64,000 nucleotides of DNA from Polaribacter vadi (GTDB taxonomy: Bacteria; Bacteroidota; Bacteroidia; Flavobacteriales; Flavobacteriaceae). The DNA lies in the NCBI RefSeq assembly GCF_001761365.1, contig NZ_CP017477.1:1200501-1264500 (forward strand), in the 5' to 3' direction. The notes beneath the pieces were generated by a model. That model was not told the origin of the DNA and searched no databases. It worked only from the letters and a program-made list of their open reading frames with translations. Below, one piece after another: positions 17,713-26,018 of this stretch (positions are counted from its first letter, which is position 1; the number at the start of each line of letters is the position of its first letter). Made by a program: the position numbers and the translations under genes.

Positions 17713-18048
17713 ATGTTGAAAAAAACTATCTACCTACTATCCATCCTAATCTTATTTCAAAGTTGTTATTCTTATAAAACTTTTGATATCAATAATTATG
17801 AAACTGAAAAACCGAAAAAAGTAAAAATCATTTTAAAAGATTCTCAACGTATTAAAGGTGAAGTTATCGGTTTTAATAATGATAAAATAAAAGTGAAAAA
17901 AATATCTGGCACCTTAGAAATTCCTTTTTCAGAAATTGAAAAGATAAAAAAAGGAGAGCCTGACTGGTTAAAATCTTTTGCACTAACCTATGTAGTATTT
18001 ATAGGAGTCTTAATTTATGGATTTGCACAACTCATAAAGTCACTATAA
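17713..18048 (+). CDS. Small lipoprotein with C-terminal membrane helix
   Basis: 111 residues when started at the ATG at 17713; the longer frame from 17692 overlaps rsmE by 8 bp and adds seven residues before the signal peptide. From the chosen start the protein opens with a lipoprotein signal (KKTIYLLSILILFQSC) with Cys at residue 18. The middle (KKVKIILKDSQRIKGEVIGFNNDKIKVKK) looks like a small SH3/Sm-like beta barrel. A C-terminal hydrophobic helix ends at FAQLIKSL. I do not recognise the family beyond this; an envelope role is likely. Confidence 0.6.
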   Translation: MLKKTIYLLSILILFQSCYSYKTFDINNYETEKPKKVKIILKDSQRIKGEVIGFNNDKIKVKKISGTLEIPFSEIEKIKKGEPDWLKSFALTYVVFIGVLIYGFAQLIKSL

Positions 18049-18115
18049 TTTTAAAAAATAGCTTTTTACCTCAAAGTTGAATTTACTATCTTGCTTCAAA
18101 TTCTTTTTATAATTT

Positions 18116-18757
18116 ATGAAGCAATTTATAAGGCTATTTTTCTTTTCATTATTTCTTCAAATAAACGCACAAGACGTTGCCATTTTAAAATATAATGGTG
18201 GTGGAGATTGGTATGCAAACCCAACTGCGATTCCTAATTTGGTAGCTTTTACCAACGAAAATATAAAAACGAATATTTCTGAAAATCCACAATCTGTGGC
18301 TGTAAATAGCGAAGATATTTTCAACTTTCCAATGTTGTTTATGACTGGACATGGAAATGTATTATTTTCTGATGAAGAAGCAACCAACCTTAAAAACTAT
18401 TTAATTTCTGGAGGCTTTTTACACATTTCCGACAATTATGGATTGGATAAATTTATAAGAACCGAACTAAAAAAAGTATTTCCAACTTTAGAGTTTCAAG
18501 AAATACCAAGCAATCATCCTATTTATAATCAGACTTTTAAATTTCCTGAAGGAATTCCTAAAATTCACGAACATGATAAAAAACCAGCACAAGGTTTTGG
18601 TTTATTTTACGAAGGAAGATTAATCGTTTTTTACGATTATGAAACCGATTTAAGTGATGGTTGGGAAGATCAAATAATACACAATAACCCTAGAGAAGTT
18701 AGAGAAACAGCCTTAAAAATGGGTTCGAATATTATTGAATATGCGTTTACGCATTGA
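18116..18757 (+). CDS. DUF4159 domain secreted protein
   Basis: A 213-residue protein with a signal peptide (FIRLFFFSLFLQINAQ). The mature part begins DVAILKYNGGGDWYANPTAIPNL and continues with FPMLFMTGHGNVLFSDEEATNLKNYLISGGFLHISDNYGLD, which is the DUF4159 signature and related in fold to class I glutamine amidotransferase-like domains. The function is unknown. Other bacteria have DUF4159 next to MoxR/vWA operons, but none are seen here, so it stands alone. The TTACTATCTTGC sequence upstream is only a partial -7 match. Confidence 0.82.
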   Translation: MKQFIRLFFFSLFLQINAQDVAILKYNGGGDWYANPTAIPNLVAFTNENIKTNISENPQSVAVNSEDIFNFPMLFMTGHGNVLFSDEEATNLKNYLISGGFLHISDNYGLDKFIRTELKKVFPTLEFQEIPSNHPIYNQTFKFPEGIPKIHEHDKKPAQGFGLFYEGRLIVFYDYETDLSDGWEDQIIHNNPREVRETALKMGSNIIEYAFTH

Positions 18758-18802
18758 TTTTTTAAAATTGAAACAAGATTTTTTTGAGACAAGAAACAGG
18801 AA

Positions 18803-18830
18803 AAAAGAGAAAAGAGAAAAGAGAAAAGAG
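18803..18830. repeat. Heptamer AAAAGAG tandem repeat
   Basis: Four exact copies of AAAAGAG at 18803-18830, followed by ATGAG. It lies in the spacer between the DUF4159 gene and the BASS transporter gene. A frame running from 18735 across this region is low complexity and not a gene. Confidence 0.85.
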
Positions 18831-18930
18831 ATGAGATTTTATTTTCTCTTGCCACGAATACACGAATTAAAAAAAATAAATTTATATTGGCTTGAATATT
18901 TATTATTTTCTTGTTGCAATTTATTTAACG

Positions 18931-18957
18931 AATGTCAGTCTGAGCTTGTCGAAGACT
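18931..18957. repeat. Fragment of dispersed TGTCAGTCTGAGC element
   Basis: AATGTCAGTCTGAGCTTG then TCGAAGAC is a short element I recognise from intergenic DNA of many Flavobacteriaceae, related to the element at 16831 read on the minus strand. CCACGAATACACGAATT at 18851 is another recurrent word. The whole spacer 18758-18999 holds only such pieces. Confidence 0.55.
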
Positions 18958-18999
18958 TTTTATGAATGTTCTGAAGTAAAAACAGCATAATCTACAATC

Positions 19000-19959
19000 T
19001 TGAACTTTAAACCAAAAATTTTGAACCTAATAGCAAACCAAATAGACATAGATGCCATAAAAATAAACTTCGATTCGAGTGGTTTGTGGGTTTTAAATAT
19101 AGCCATTGCCATTATTATGTTTGGTGTGGCTTTAGCAATTACTGTTGATGATTTTAAACGTCTTTTTCAAAATCCTAAAATAGTTTTTGTGGGAGTTTTA
19201 TCGCAATTTATCTTGTTACCTGCACTTACTTTTGTAGCCGTTATTTTGATAAAACCTCACCCAAGTTTTGCTTTAGGAATGATGATGATTGCAGCTTGTC
19301 CAGGAGGAAATGTATCAAACTTTTTTAGTAAAATGGCTGGAGGAAATGCAGCTCTTTCTGTTAGTTTAACAGCTTTTGCTACCTTAATTTGTATTATTAT
19401 GACCCCTTTTAATTTACAATTTTGGGGAAGTATGTACGAACCAACAAACGAAATTTTAAAAACTGTAGAACTTAATTGGGTAGATTTATTAAAACTCGTT
19501 TCTTTAATATTAGGAATTCCGTTAATTCTAGGAATGTTGATTAGACATTACCATGAAGAAATGGCAGAAAAAATAGAAAAAGTTTTAAAACCATTATCGA
19601 TGTTGGTTTTTATTGCGCTAATTTTTATTGCCTTCTCACAAAATTTAGATGTTTTTATAAATCATATTCACCATGTTTTAGCGTTGGTTATTTTCCATAA
19701 TATTTTTGCTTTTATTCTTGGTTTTTATACCGCAAAAAGTTTTGGCTTAAGCAAACAAGATTGTAAGACTATTTCTATGGAAACAGGAATTCAAAATGGA
19801 GGTTTAGGGCTTTTATTAATTTTTGGCTTTTTTGATGGTTTAGGAGGCATGGCTTTATTAGCCGCTTTTTGGGGTATTTGGGATGTGTTTTCAGGAATGG
19901 CTTTGGCTACTTTTTGGGGAAGAAATAAAAATAAACAACACGTAGAAAGTTATGATTAA
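19000..19959 (+). CDS. Bile acid:sodium symporter (BASS) family transporter
   Basis: A 319-residue membrane protein with nine or ten helices. IAIAIIMFGVALAITVDDFKRL, IAACPGGNVSNFFSKMAGGNAALSVSLTAFAT and ISMETGIQNGGLGLLLIF are BASS signatures, including the glycine-rich sodium-binding regions. BASS proteins carry organic anions with sodium; the substrate is unknown. No ATG exists upstream of the first helix, so the start is TTG at 19000 or TTG at 19021 (312 residues). Both lie in a low-complexity TTGAAC/TTTAAA island, so the original start may have been altered. The end overlaps the next gene by 8 bp. Confidence 0.88.
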   Translation: MNFKPKILNLIANQIDIDAIKINFDSSGLWVLNIAIAIIMFGVALAITVDDFKRLFQNPKIVFVGVLSQFILLPALTFVAVILIKPHPSFALGMMMIAACPGGNVSNFFSKMAGGNAALSVSLTAFATLICIIMTPFNLQFWGSMYEPTNEILKTVELNWVDLLKLVSLILGIPLILGMLIRHYHEEMAEKIEKVLKPLSMLVFIALIFIAFSQNLDVFINHIHHVLALVIFHNIFAFILGFYTAKSFGLSKQDCKTISMETGIQNGGLGLLLIFGFFDGLGGMALLAAFWGIWDVFSGMALATFWGRNKNKQHVESYD

Positions 19960-21001
19960 GAAAATTTGGTATGAAAGTATAAAGCTTTTCTTAAAAATTA
20001 GTTTGGAGTTTTATGCTAAAAAAATAACGGTTGTTGGTAAAGAAAACATCCCTAAAAAAGAAGCTGTTTTATTTGCCATAAATCATCCAAATGCTTTGAT
20101 GGATCCTTTATTTGTGACTTCTAATAGTCCAAGAGAAAATCATTTTTTGGTAAGAGCAGATGTGTTTTCGAAACCTTTGGTAAAAAAGGTATTAGCTTCC
20201 CTAAATTTAATGCCAATTTATAGAATTAGAGATGGTAGAAAACAACTTTCTAACAATGAAGAAGTTTTTGAAAAGTGTTTCAATATTTTGAAAAATGAAG
20301 AAACCTTAATGATTTTTCCACAAGGTGGACATTGTAGAGACAGAACAATTCAGCCTTTGAGTAAAGGATTTACAAGAATTGTTTTTGGTGCTTTAGAAAG
20401 TAATCCGAATTTAGAAATTACTGTGATTCCTGTTGGAGTTACCTATCAAAATTCTTCTCAATATCCTTCTAAAGTTTGTGTAAAATTTGGTGATTTGATA
20501 AATTCAAGAGAAATTTTTAATACAAACGAAAAAGCAAAAGCCATCAATATTTTAAAAAATAACGTTAGCAATCAACTAAAAAAACTGACAGTTCATATTC
20601 CTAATGATGAGAATTATACTGCTACTCTATCCAAATTAAATGCTGCCAATGTAGATTTTACAAATGTTGATGCAGTGAATAAAATGATTGCCGAAAACAA
20701 TTTTCCTAATCCTGTAAAAAAGCATCCTAATTATTTAAAACCACTCTTTTATTTGATTCTTTTGAATAGTTTATTTCCATATTTTATTTGGAAAAAAATG
20801 TCTAAAAATATTGGTGAAATTGAATTTATTGACACCATGAAATATGCTGTAAATGTAATTTCTTTTCCTATTTTTTATAGTTTACAAGCTTTAGTGATTA
20901 ACTTTTTCTTTGGATGGGAAATTGCTTTGATTTATTTTGTGGTTTCTTTTTTATTGGTTTTGGTTTACACTAAATTTTCTGTGACGAATACTGAAAGTTA
21001 G
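19952..21001 (+). CDS. PlsC-like 1-acyl-glycerol-3-phosphate acyltransferase
   Basis: A 349-residue lysophospholipid acyltransferase family protein. The catalytic block FAINHPNALMDPLFV is an HX5D version of the usual HX4D motif, the form I associate with Bacteroidota homologues. IFPQGGHCRDRTIQPLSKGFTRI is the second (FPEG-like) block that binds the phosphate. Two hydrophobic helices lie in the C-terminal third, suggesting membrane anchoring. The likely reaction is transfer of an acyl chain to a lysophospholipid or glycerophosphate. It overlaps the transporter gene by 8 bp, and the pair probably share a transcript. The exact acceptor is unknown. Confidence 0.83.
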   Translation: MIKKIWYESIKLFLKISLEFYAKKITVVGKENIPKKEAVLFAINHPNALMDPLFVTSNSPRENHFLVRADVFSKPLVKKVLASLNLMPIYRIRDGRKQLSNNEEVFEKCFNILKNEETLMIFPQGGHCRDRTIQPLSKGFTRIVFGALESNPNLEITVIPVGVTYQNSSQYPSKVCVKFGDLINSREIFNTNEKAKAINILKNNVSNQLKKLTVHIPNDENYTATLSKLNAANVDFTNVDAVNKMIAENNFPNPVKKHPNYLKPLFYLILLNSLFPYFIWKKMSKNIGEIEFIDTMKYAVNVISFPIFYSLQALVINFFFGWEIALIYFVVSFLLVLVYTKFSVTNTES

Positions 21002-21132
21002 TTTGGTACAATAATAAATCTTAAAAATTGTCATTTCCTTAGAAATCTACTAATTCACGTAACAAATCATTCACAAACATGTCACGCTTAATAAAAACAA
21101 CACAAAAGTTCGTGTTTTGAGAACAATTGATT

Positions 21133-21140
21133 TATATTTG
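21133..21140 (+). promoter_or_regulatory. Consensus -7 promoter element of higBA
   Basis: TATATTTG is a perfect TAnnTTTG match 16 bp before the higB ATG. A TTTTG about 13 bp upstream is closer than the usual -33 spacing, so the -33 box is uncertain. Confidence 0.6.
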
Positions 21141-21156
21141 CATTAGATAATGAAAT

Positions 21157-21453
21157 ATGAAACGAATAATTGCGAAAAGAACTTTACGAGAATTCTGGGA
21201 AAAACACGCAGATTCAGAACAATATTTAAAAACTTGGTACGAAACTACGAAAAACTCTAATTGGAGTTCTCCTAATGAAGTTAAGGATACTTACATAAAT
21301 GCAAGTATTTTAAAGGATAGTAGAGTTGTTTTCAATATTAAAGGAAATTCATATCGACTTGTTGTAAAATTTAACTATTTCAGAGAATGGGCATTTATTC
21401 GATTTGTGGGTACTCACGCCGAATATGATAAAATAGATGCAGATACAATATAA
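21157..21453 (+). CDS. higB: Type II toxin, HigB family mRNA interferase
   Basis: A 98-residue HigB-type toxin (RelE superfamily). The opening MKRIIAKRTLREFWEKHADSEQ and the core NGNSYRLVVKFNYFREWAFIRFVGTHAEYD, here written as KGNSYRLVVKFNY and RFVGTHAEYDKI, are the recognisable HigB_toxin blocks with the catalytic-side Arg and His. Such toxins cleave mRNA on the ribosome. It is followed after 11 bp by the HTH antitoxin gene, giving the toxin-first order typical of HigBA. Expression is probably controlled by the antitoxin at the promoter 21133. No other mobile-element genes are beside it. Confidence 0.9.
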   Translation: MKRIIAKRTLREFWEKHADSEQYLKTWYETTKNSNWSSPNEVKDTYINASILKDSRVVFNIKGNSYRLVVKFNYFREWAFIRFVGTHAEYDKIDADTI

Positions 21454-21464
21454 AATAATGATTT

Positions 21465-21833
21465 ATGAAAATTAAACCTATAAAAACGGAAAAAGATTAT
21501 AATAAAGCTCTTGAAAGACTAGAGCTAATCTTTGATGCTTCTCCAAATTCAAAAGAAGGTGATGAAGCAGAAATTTTATCACTATTAATTGAAAACTTTG
21601 AAAACATACATTATCCTATTGAGTCTCCAGATCCAATTGAAGCTATTAAAATCCGAATGGAAGAAATGAATCTTAAACAAAAGGATTTAGTTGGAGTTAT
21701 TGGTGGTAAAAGTAGAGTATCTGAAATCTTAAACAAAAAGAAAAAATTGACTGTGGAAATGATACGAGAATTAGAAAGAGTTTTAAGCATATCTGCTTCT
21801 GTACTTGTAAATAATTATCAACTTGCTAGCTGA
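21465..21833 (+). CDS. higA: Type II antitoxin, HigA family (XRE HTH)
   Basis: A 122-residue antitoxin. The N-terminal part (EKDYNKALERLELIFDASPNSKEGDEAEILSLLIENFE) is the conserved toxin-side segment of large HigA proteins. The C-terminal XRE helix-turn-helix is at about 65-112 (IRMEEMNLKQKDLVGVIGGKSRVSEILNKKKKLTVEMIRELERVL). It neutralises HigB and represses the operon. Starting 11 bp after higB, it is certainly in the same transcript. The pair is intact with no frameshift. Confidence 0.9.
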   Translation: MKIKPIKTEKDYNKALERLELIFDASPNSKEGDEAEILSLLIENFENIHYPIESPDPIEAIKIRMEEMNLKQKDLVGVIGGKSRVSEILNKKKKLTVEMIRELERVLSISASVLVNNYQLAS

Positions 21834-21964
21834 AAAATAACTAAAAACAACATACGAATATAACTAATAGAATTTAAAATATCTACACCAAATTCTGTCT
21901 TTAGAACTACACCAATTAAAAATTCAAAAAACTATAATTATTCCAATATTCATCAAACAAGTTT

Positions 21965-22047
21965 AGCCCAGATTGAACGACCTGTTTGAGCTCTTTTTTG
22001 CTTTTTTCTAAGCAAAAAAAGCGAGTAGTGAAAGCTGGAAATAGCTC
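21965..22047 (-). ncRNA. Structured intergenic element at the 3' end of the GH3 gene
   Basis: On the minus strand the sequence after the GH3 stop reads GGAGCTATTTCCAGC, a TTTTTTGCTT/AAGCAAAAAA hairpin (22010-22019 with 21994-22003, 10 bp, 6-nt loop), then GAGCTCAAACAGG and CAATCTGGGC. CCAG and CTGG near the two ends can pair. This layout (CTATTTCC...hairpin...ATCNGGGC) recurs in flavobacterial genomes. It may belong to a catalogued structured RNA such as Flavo-1, but that needs a covariance search. The hairpin may also terminate the GH3 transcript. Confidence 0.5.
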
Positions 22048-24966
22048 CTAATCAATAATGGCATCTTGGATAATTTGCTGGATTTCTGTTCTTATATTTT
22101 CTCTTACCAAACCTCTATTATTAGCAGTTGGGTAGGTTCTGTTAGATAGAAAAACATACACAATTTCAGTTTGTGGATCTGCCCAAGCATAAGTTCCTGT
22201 AAAACCAGAATGCCCAAAACTTTCGTCGGAAACACAACCACAAGTAGCTTTTACATCTGGATTTAATTGCGGTTTATCGAATCCTAAACCTCGTCTGTTA
22301 TTTTTATCTGCATAATAACGTGCGTTAAAAGTATCTATAGTTTCTGCGTTTAAATAACGTCTGCCACCATAAAAACCTTTTTGTAAATACATTTGCATCA
22401 TTTTTGCAACATCGTTTGCATTGGCAAATAAACCTGCATGACCACCAACTCCACCTAACATTGCTGCACCCATATCATGCACATAACCATGCACTAATTG
22501 ATTGCGATAATAATCGTCTTTTTCTGAAGGTACAATTTCTGATTTATTAAATTTTTCGATGGGTAAATACGTCATTCTATCTGCACCTAAAGAGCTATAA
22601 AATTCTTTCTCTGCTAAAACGTTTAAAGGTTTTCCGTATTTTTCTTCTAAGGCTTCTTTGAATAAATAATACCCTAAGTCGCTATATTTATACCCTTCAT
22701 TTTCTCTTTGATCTACTTCTTTGATGTATTTATAAATACTGTCTTTATAAGATTTTCTGATGTATAAATTCTCGGCAACTTTTACATTATAATCGCTACT
22801 ACTTTGCGATTTATAATACGTACCAGAATTTTTATGTGTAATGCTATCTTGTGTTTTAATGTAAAAAGGAATCCAAGCTTTTAATTTTCCATAATGAGAT
22901 AAAATTTCTTTCACAGAAACAGTTGCCTTATTAGTTTTTGCAAAACTTGGTAATATATCTTCTAAACTTGCAGTTAAGGGTATTTTTTGATCTTCAGAGG
23001 CTTTCATAATCATAGGTAAGGAAGCCAAAATTTTGGTTAAGGAAGCCAAATCATAAATGTCAGAATTTTTTACAGCTGTTTTTTTATCTGCTGTATGATA
23101 TCCAAAACTTTTATTATAAATCACTTTCCCTTTTCTTGCCACCAAAACTTGAAAACCTGGTGCCATTTTTTTCTTTAAAACAATCTTTGAAATGGAATCA
23201 ATTGCTGTTAATTTTTTTGATGACATATCAGCATCTTCAGGAATTGTATATTCTAACCTGCTTAAACTGTAGGTATCAATTCCATGCCCAACTTTAAATT
23301 CGTCGCCAATTGAAACTGGTAATTTTCCTTGTAAAATATAAGCGCCAAAAATGGCTTGCGCAGAAAGTTCTTGTGCTAATTTACTATTTTGATAAGACAC
23401 AATTATCGCTTCGATATTTGTAAAACTTTTTAGTTGCAATAAACTATAAGGACTTGTAAAAACATCTAAAATAACATTTTTTTGTCTTGCAATTTCTTGC
23501 AACCACACCAATTCTTTTCCTTCAAACTTATAACTTTTCCAAGGATGATTATTCGATTTATGAAACCCAACAATTACTTGATTATAAGGTTTTAGTTTTG
23601 CTATCAAACCATCTAAATTGGAATCAGAAATAACATCAACTTTGGTGTAATTCTTTAACATATTTACAAAGTGTTCTCCAGAATCGTCTCCTAATTTTAC
23701 GTAGGCAATTTTTTTAAGTTCTAAATTTGCTAATGGAATGTTTTTCTTTGCATCTTTTACTAGAGTTATAGAGTTTTTAACAAGTTTTCTATGTAAAAGT
23801 TCATCATCAATCGTATTTAAATCTTCTTGTAAATTCTCTAAAACAACAGGTTTATAGTTGTTTAAACCCATCCAATATTTAGCTTTTAAAATCTTTTTTA
23901 CAGAAAAATTTAATTGTTCTTCGCTTAATGTTTTTAATGTAATTGCTTGCTTTAAAAGACGAACACTTGCAGGTATATCTTGTGGAATTAACAACATATC
24001 ATTCCCAGCTTTTATGGCTGCTACATCAATTTCTGCAGAAGTTGCATAATTGGCTGCAGCTTTCATATTTAAACCATCAGTAATAATTAAACCATTAAAA
24101 CCCAACTCATTTTGCAACAAATTAGTGACTACATTTTTTGATAATGAGGTTGGTAAATCTGTATTGGGTTCTAAACTTGGTATGTTTAAATGTGCAGTCA
24201 TCACACTCCCAATTCCTGCATCAAATACTTTTCTGTAAGGATACAATTCAATGGAATCCAATCTTGCTTTATCAAAATTTAAAACAGGCAATGTGTAATG
24301 AGAATCTGATGCTGTATCTCCATGTCCTGGAAAATGTTTTGCATTTGCCATCACTCCATACTTTTGCATTCCTTGTGTAAAAGCAATTGCTTTTTGCGTT
24401 ACATTTTCTTTACTTTCTCCAAAAGAACGATTTCCAATGATTGGATTTGCAGGGTTTGTATTAATATCTACAACTGGTGCAAAATTTATGTGAATCCCTA
24501 ATCTTTTACAATGTTTTCCTAAATGTTCACCAAATTCTTTTACCAAAGAATCATTTTGAATGGCACCCAAAGTCATGTTCCAAGGAAATTTGTACGTGTT
24601 TTGCAAACGCATATCCAAACCCCATTCACCATCAAAACCAATCATTAACGGAATTTTAGAAAGCGATTGATAATGATTGTTTAATGCTGCTTGTTTTTCA
24701 GGAGTTCCTTGCATAAAAATTAAATTTCCAACGTGATATTTTTCAATCATTTGTGTAATAAAATATTCATGTTTTATATCCAAATTAGAATAGGCTTGCA
24801 CCATAAATAACTGACCAATTTTTTCATCAATGGTCATGTTACTTAGAATACTATCTACCCAAACTTCCTGGGCTTTAGCATCTTTAGTTACTAAAGGATC
24901 TATGGTTTGAGCGTTAATAGTGTAACCAAAAGCGATTACTAAAAGTACTAATATTTCTTTTTTCAT
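22048..24966 (-). CDS. GH3 beta-N-acetylhexosaminidase fused to a serine beta-lactamase-like hydrolase
   Basis: A 972-residue two-domain envelope protein. The start is taken at 24966, where MKKEILVLLVIAFGYTINAQ gives a clean signal peptide; an upstream extension to 25053 adds a basic non-signal segment. The GH3 domain carries FDGEWGLDMRL, the NagZ-type KHFPGHGDTASDSHYTLP block (catalytic His/Asp) and LIITDGLNMKAA with the nucleophile Asp. The C-terminal beta-lactamase-like (class C, serine hydrolase) domain carries DLASLTK (SxxK), YSDLGYYL (YxN-like) and GHSGFTGTYAWADP. The fusion suggests coupled trimming of peptidoglycan sugars and peptides or esters, as in flavobacterial homologues. Stand-alone gene, with the structured element behind it. 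Confidence 0.9.
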   Translation of the reverse strand: MKKEILVLLVIAFGYTINAQTIDPLVTKDAKAQEVWVDSILSNMTIDEKIGQLFMVQAYSNLDIKHEYFITQMIEKYHVGNLIFMQGTPEKQAALNNHYQSLSKIPLMIGFDGEWGLDMRLQNTYKFPWNMTLGAIQNDSLVKEFGEHLGKHCKRLGIHINFAPVVDINTNPANPIIGNRSFGESKENVTQKAIAFTQGMQKYGVMANAKHFPGHGDTASDSHYTLPVLNFDKARLDSIELYPYRKVFDAGIGSVMTAHLNIPSLEPNTDLPTSLSKNVVTNLLQNELGFNGLIITDGLNMKAAANYATSAEIDVAAIKAGNDMLLIPQDIPASVRLLKQAITLKTLSEEQLNFSVKKILKAKYWMGLNNYKPVVLENLQEDLNTIDDELLHRKLVKNSITLVKDAKKNIPLANLELKKIAYVKLGDDSGEHFVNMLKNYTKVDVISDSNLDGLIAKLKPYNQVIVGFHKSNNHPWKSYKFEGKELVWLQEIARQKNVILDVFTSPYSLLQLKSFTNIEAIIVSYQNSKLAQELSAQAIFGAYILQGKLPVSIGDEFKVGHGIDTYSLSRLEYTIPEDADMSSKKLTAIDSISKIVLKKKMAPGFQVLVARKGKVIYNKSFGYHTADKKTAVKNSDIYDLASLTKILASLPMIMKASEDQKIPLTASLEDILPSFAKTNKATVSVKEILSHYGKLKAWIPFYIKTQDSITHKNSGTYYKSQSSSDYNVKVAENLYIRKSYKDSIYKYIKEVDQRENEGYKYSDLGYYLFKEALEEKYGKPLNVLAEKEFYSSLGADRMTYLPIEKFNKSEIVPSEKDDYYRNQLVHGYVHDMGAAMLGGVGGHAGLFANANDVAKMMQMYLQKGFYGGRRYLNAETIDTFNARYYADKNNRRGLGFDKPQLNPDVKATCGCVSDESFGHSGFTGTYAWADPQTEIVYVFLSNRTYPTANNRGLVRENIRTEIQQIIQDAIID

Positions 24967-25171
24967 TATATTTTTTGAGTATTTTTTGGGCGTTTTAACA
25001 GGCTTTCCATTGTATCTTTTTAAAACGTCTTTACGAAGTTTACGTATTTGCAAACTGTGGAAATCTCTTATGTAAGAAGTAAGACATTTATTTAAAAACG
25101 TTTTAAAAAGGATGCCATTTCAATCCTTAACGCAACTTGTCAATAAGGGTATTTGCTATTTAAATCAATTG

Positions 25172-25657
25172 TTATACAAAAAAACGTTTGTGCCAACTTT
25201 GCTCTGCAGGAACTTCCCAATTGTTCTCAAAATCTTCTTTGGTTGTTACCAAATTATTAAAAACAATAGTTTCTGACGTTATTTTCTGCTCTTTTGCAAA
25301 CTTTTGAAAATCGGCTAAAGTTACCAGATTAACATGCTCATTATCTTTAAAAGTAATGTTCATTTTATTCATTAAATCGATTCCTAACTCCTTTTCAATT
25401 TCTTGTACAAAACGAACAGAACTATCTATAGAACAACCAGAAACATTGTTAAAACTCTCATCTACTGCCAACACTAAAAATTGATTGTATTTTATAGTAA
25501 ACGAGCCTTTTAAATCATCTCCATGCCTTGTCCAAGAATTGATAAACATTTCTGCTCTCGTAGAAATAAAATCTATTTCTTTATGTGTAAATTCTCTATT
25601 AGATTGATAAATCCAAACTCGGGAATTATCAGGTAATTTGTTATAATCTGTAAACAT
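25172..25657 (-). CDS. Conserved hypothetical protein of Bacteroidota
   Basis: A 161-residue cytoplasmic protein opening MFTDYNKLPDNSRVWIYQSNREFT and ending PAEQSWHKRFFV. It is a conserved Bacteroidota family often labelled ABC transporter ATPase, but no Walker A, signature or Walker B motif is present, so that label is unsupported here. CSIDSSVRFVQEIEKELGIDLMNKM and VPAEQSWHKRFF are the most conserved-looking segments. The function is unknown. It stands between the GH3 gene and a decayed gene, both on the same strand. Confidence 0.75.
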   Translation of the reverse strand: MFTDYNKLPDNSRVWIYQSNREFTHKEIDFISTRAEMFINSWTRHGDDLKGSFTIKYNQFLVLAVDESFNNVSGCSIDSSVRFVQEIEKELGIDLMNKMNITFKDNEHVNLVTLADFQKFAKEQKITSETIVFNNLVTTKEDFENNWEVPAEQSWHKRFFV

Positions 25658-25720
25658 TGTTTTGTGAACTGTTTAAATTTGTAATTTTTTAATTGCGATG
25701 TTCTGCAACTGTTTCATTCG

Positions 25721-25992
25721 TTAATTTGTAAGTGTTAAAGAAATTGAAGGAGCATACTTTTTGTAAGATTTCACTTTACTGAATGCACATTTTTGCCAAT
25801 TTCCTTTTACATAAAAATACAAATCATTTTCTTTCTTTTTTGGATATTTTGTAAATCCTACAACAGGTGAATACAAAACCTCACTATTTTCATCATTCTA
25901 ATTTTACCATATTCATTAAAAGAAGTAAACACCTTTTCAAAGTCGATAAAAATCGTTTTAGCATTCCTTATTTCTTCATTTTTATCAAAAAT
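25721..25992 (-). pseudogene. Frameshifted remnant of a small protein gene
   Basis: Reading the minus strand, one frame gives FDKNEEIRNAKTIFIDFEK then VFTSFNEYGKIR without a start codon, entered right after an in-frame stop. Near 25895-25905 the sense shifts to the next frame, which continues NDENSEVLYSPVVGFTKYP, KKKENDLYFYVKGNWQKC and AFSKVKSYKKYAPSISLTLTN to a stop at 25721. Both halves have natural amino-acid composition and a plausible continuous protein. The gene therefore appears to have lost its 5' end and suffered a frameshift. The family is not recognised. Confidence 0.55.
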
Positions 25993-26018
25993 TTAAATCT
26001 AAAAATGATAATATGTAT

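Noticed and set aside
18735..18965. Frame of 76 codons overlapping the end of the DUF4159 gene
   Set aside because: It runs over the AAAAGAG array and dispersed elements, has low-complexity content and no homology pattern.
25172..25657. Annotation as ABC transporter ATPase
   Set aside because: No Walker A, signature or Walker B motif is present; the label seems to be a propagated error.
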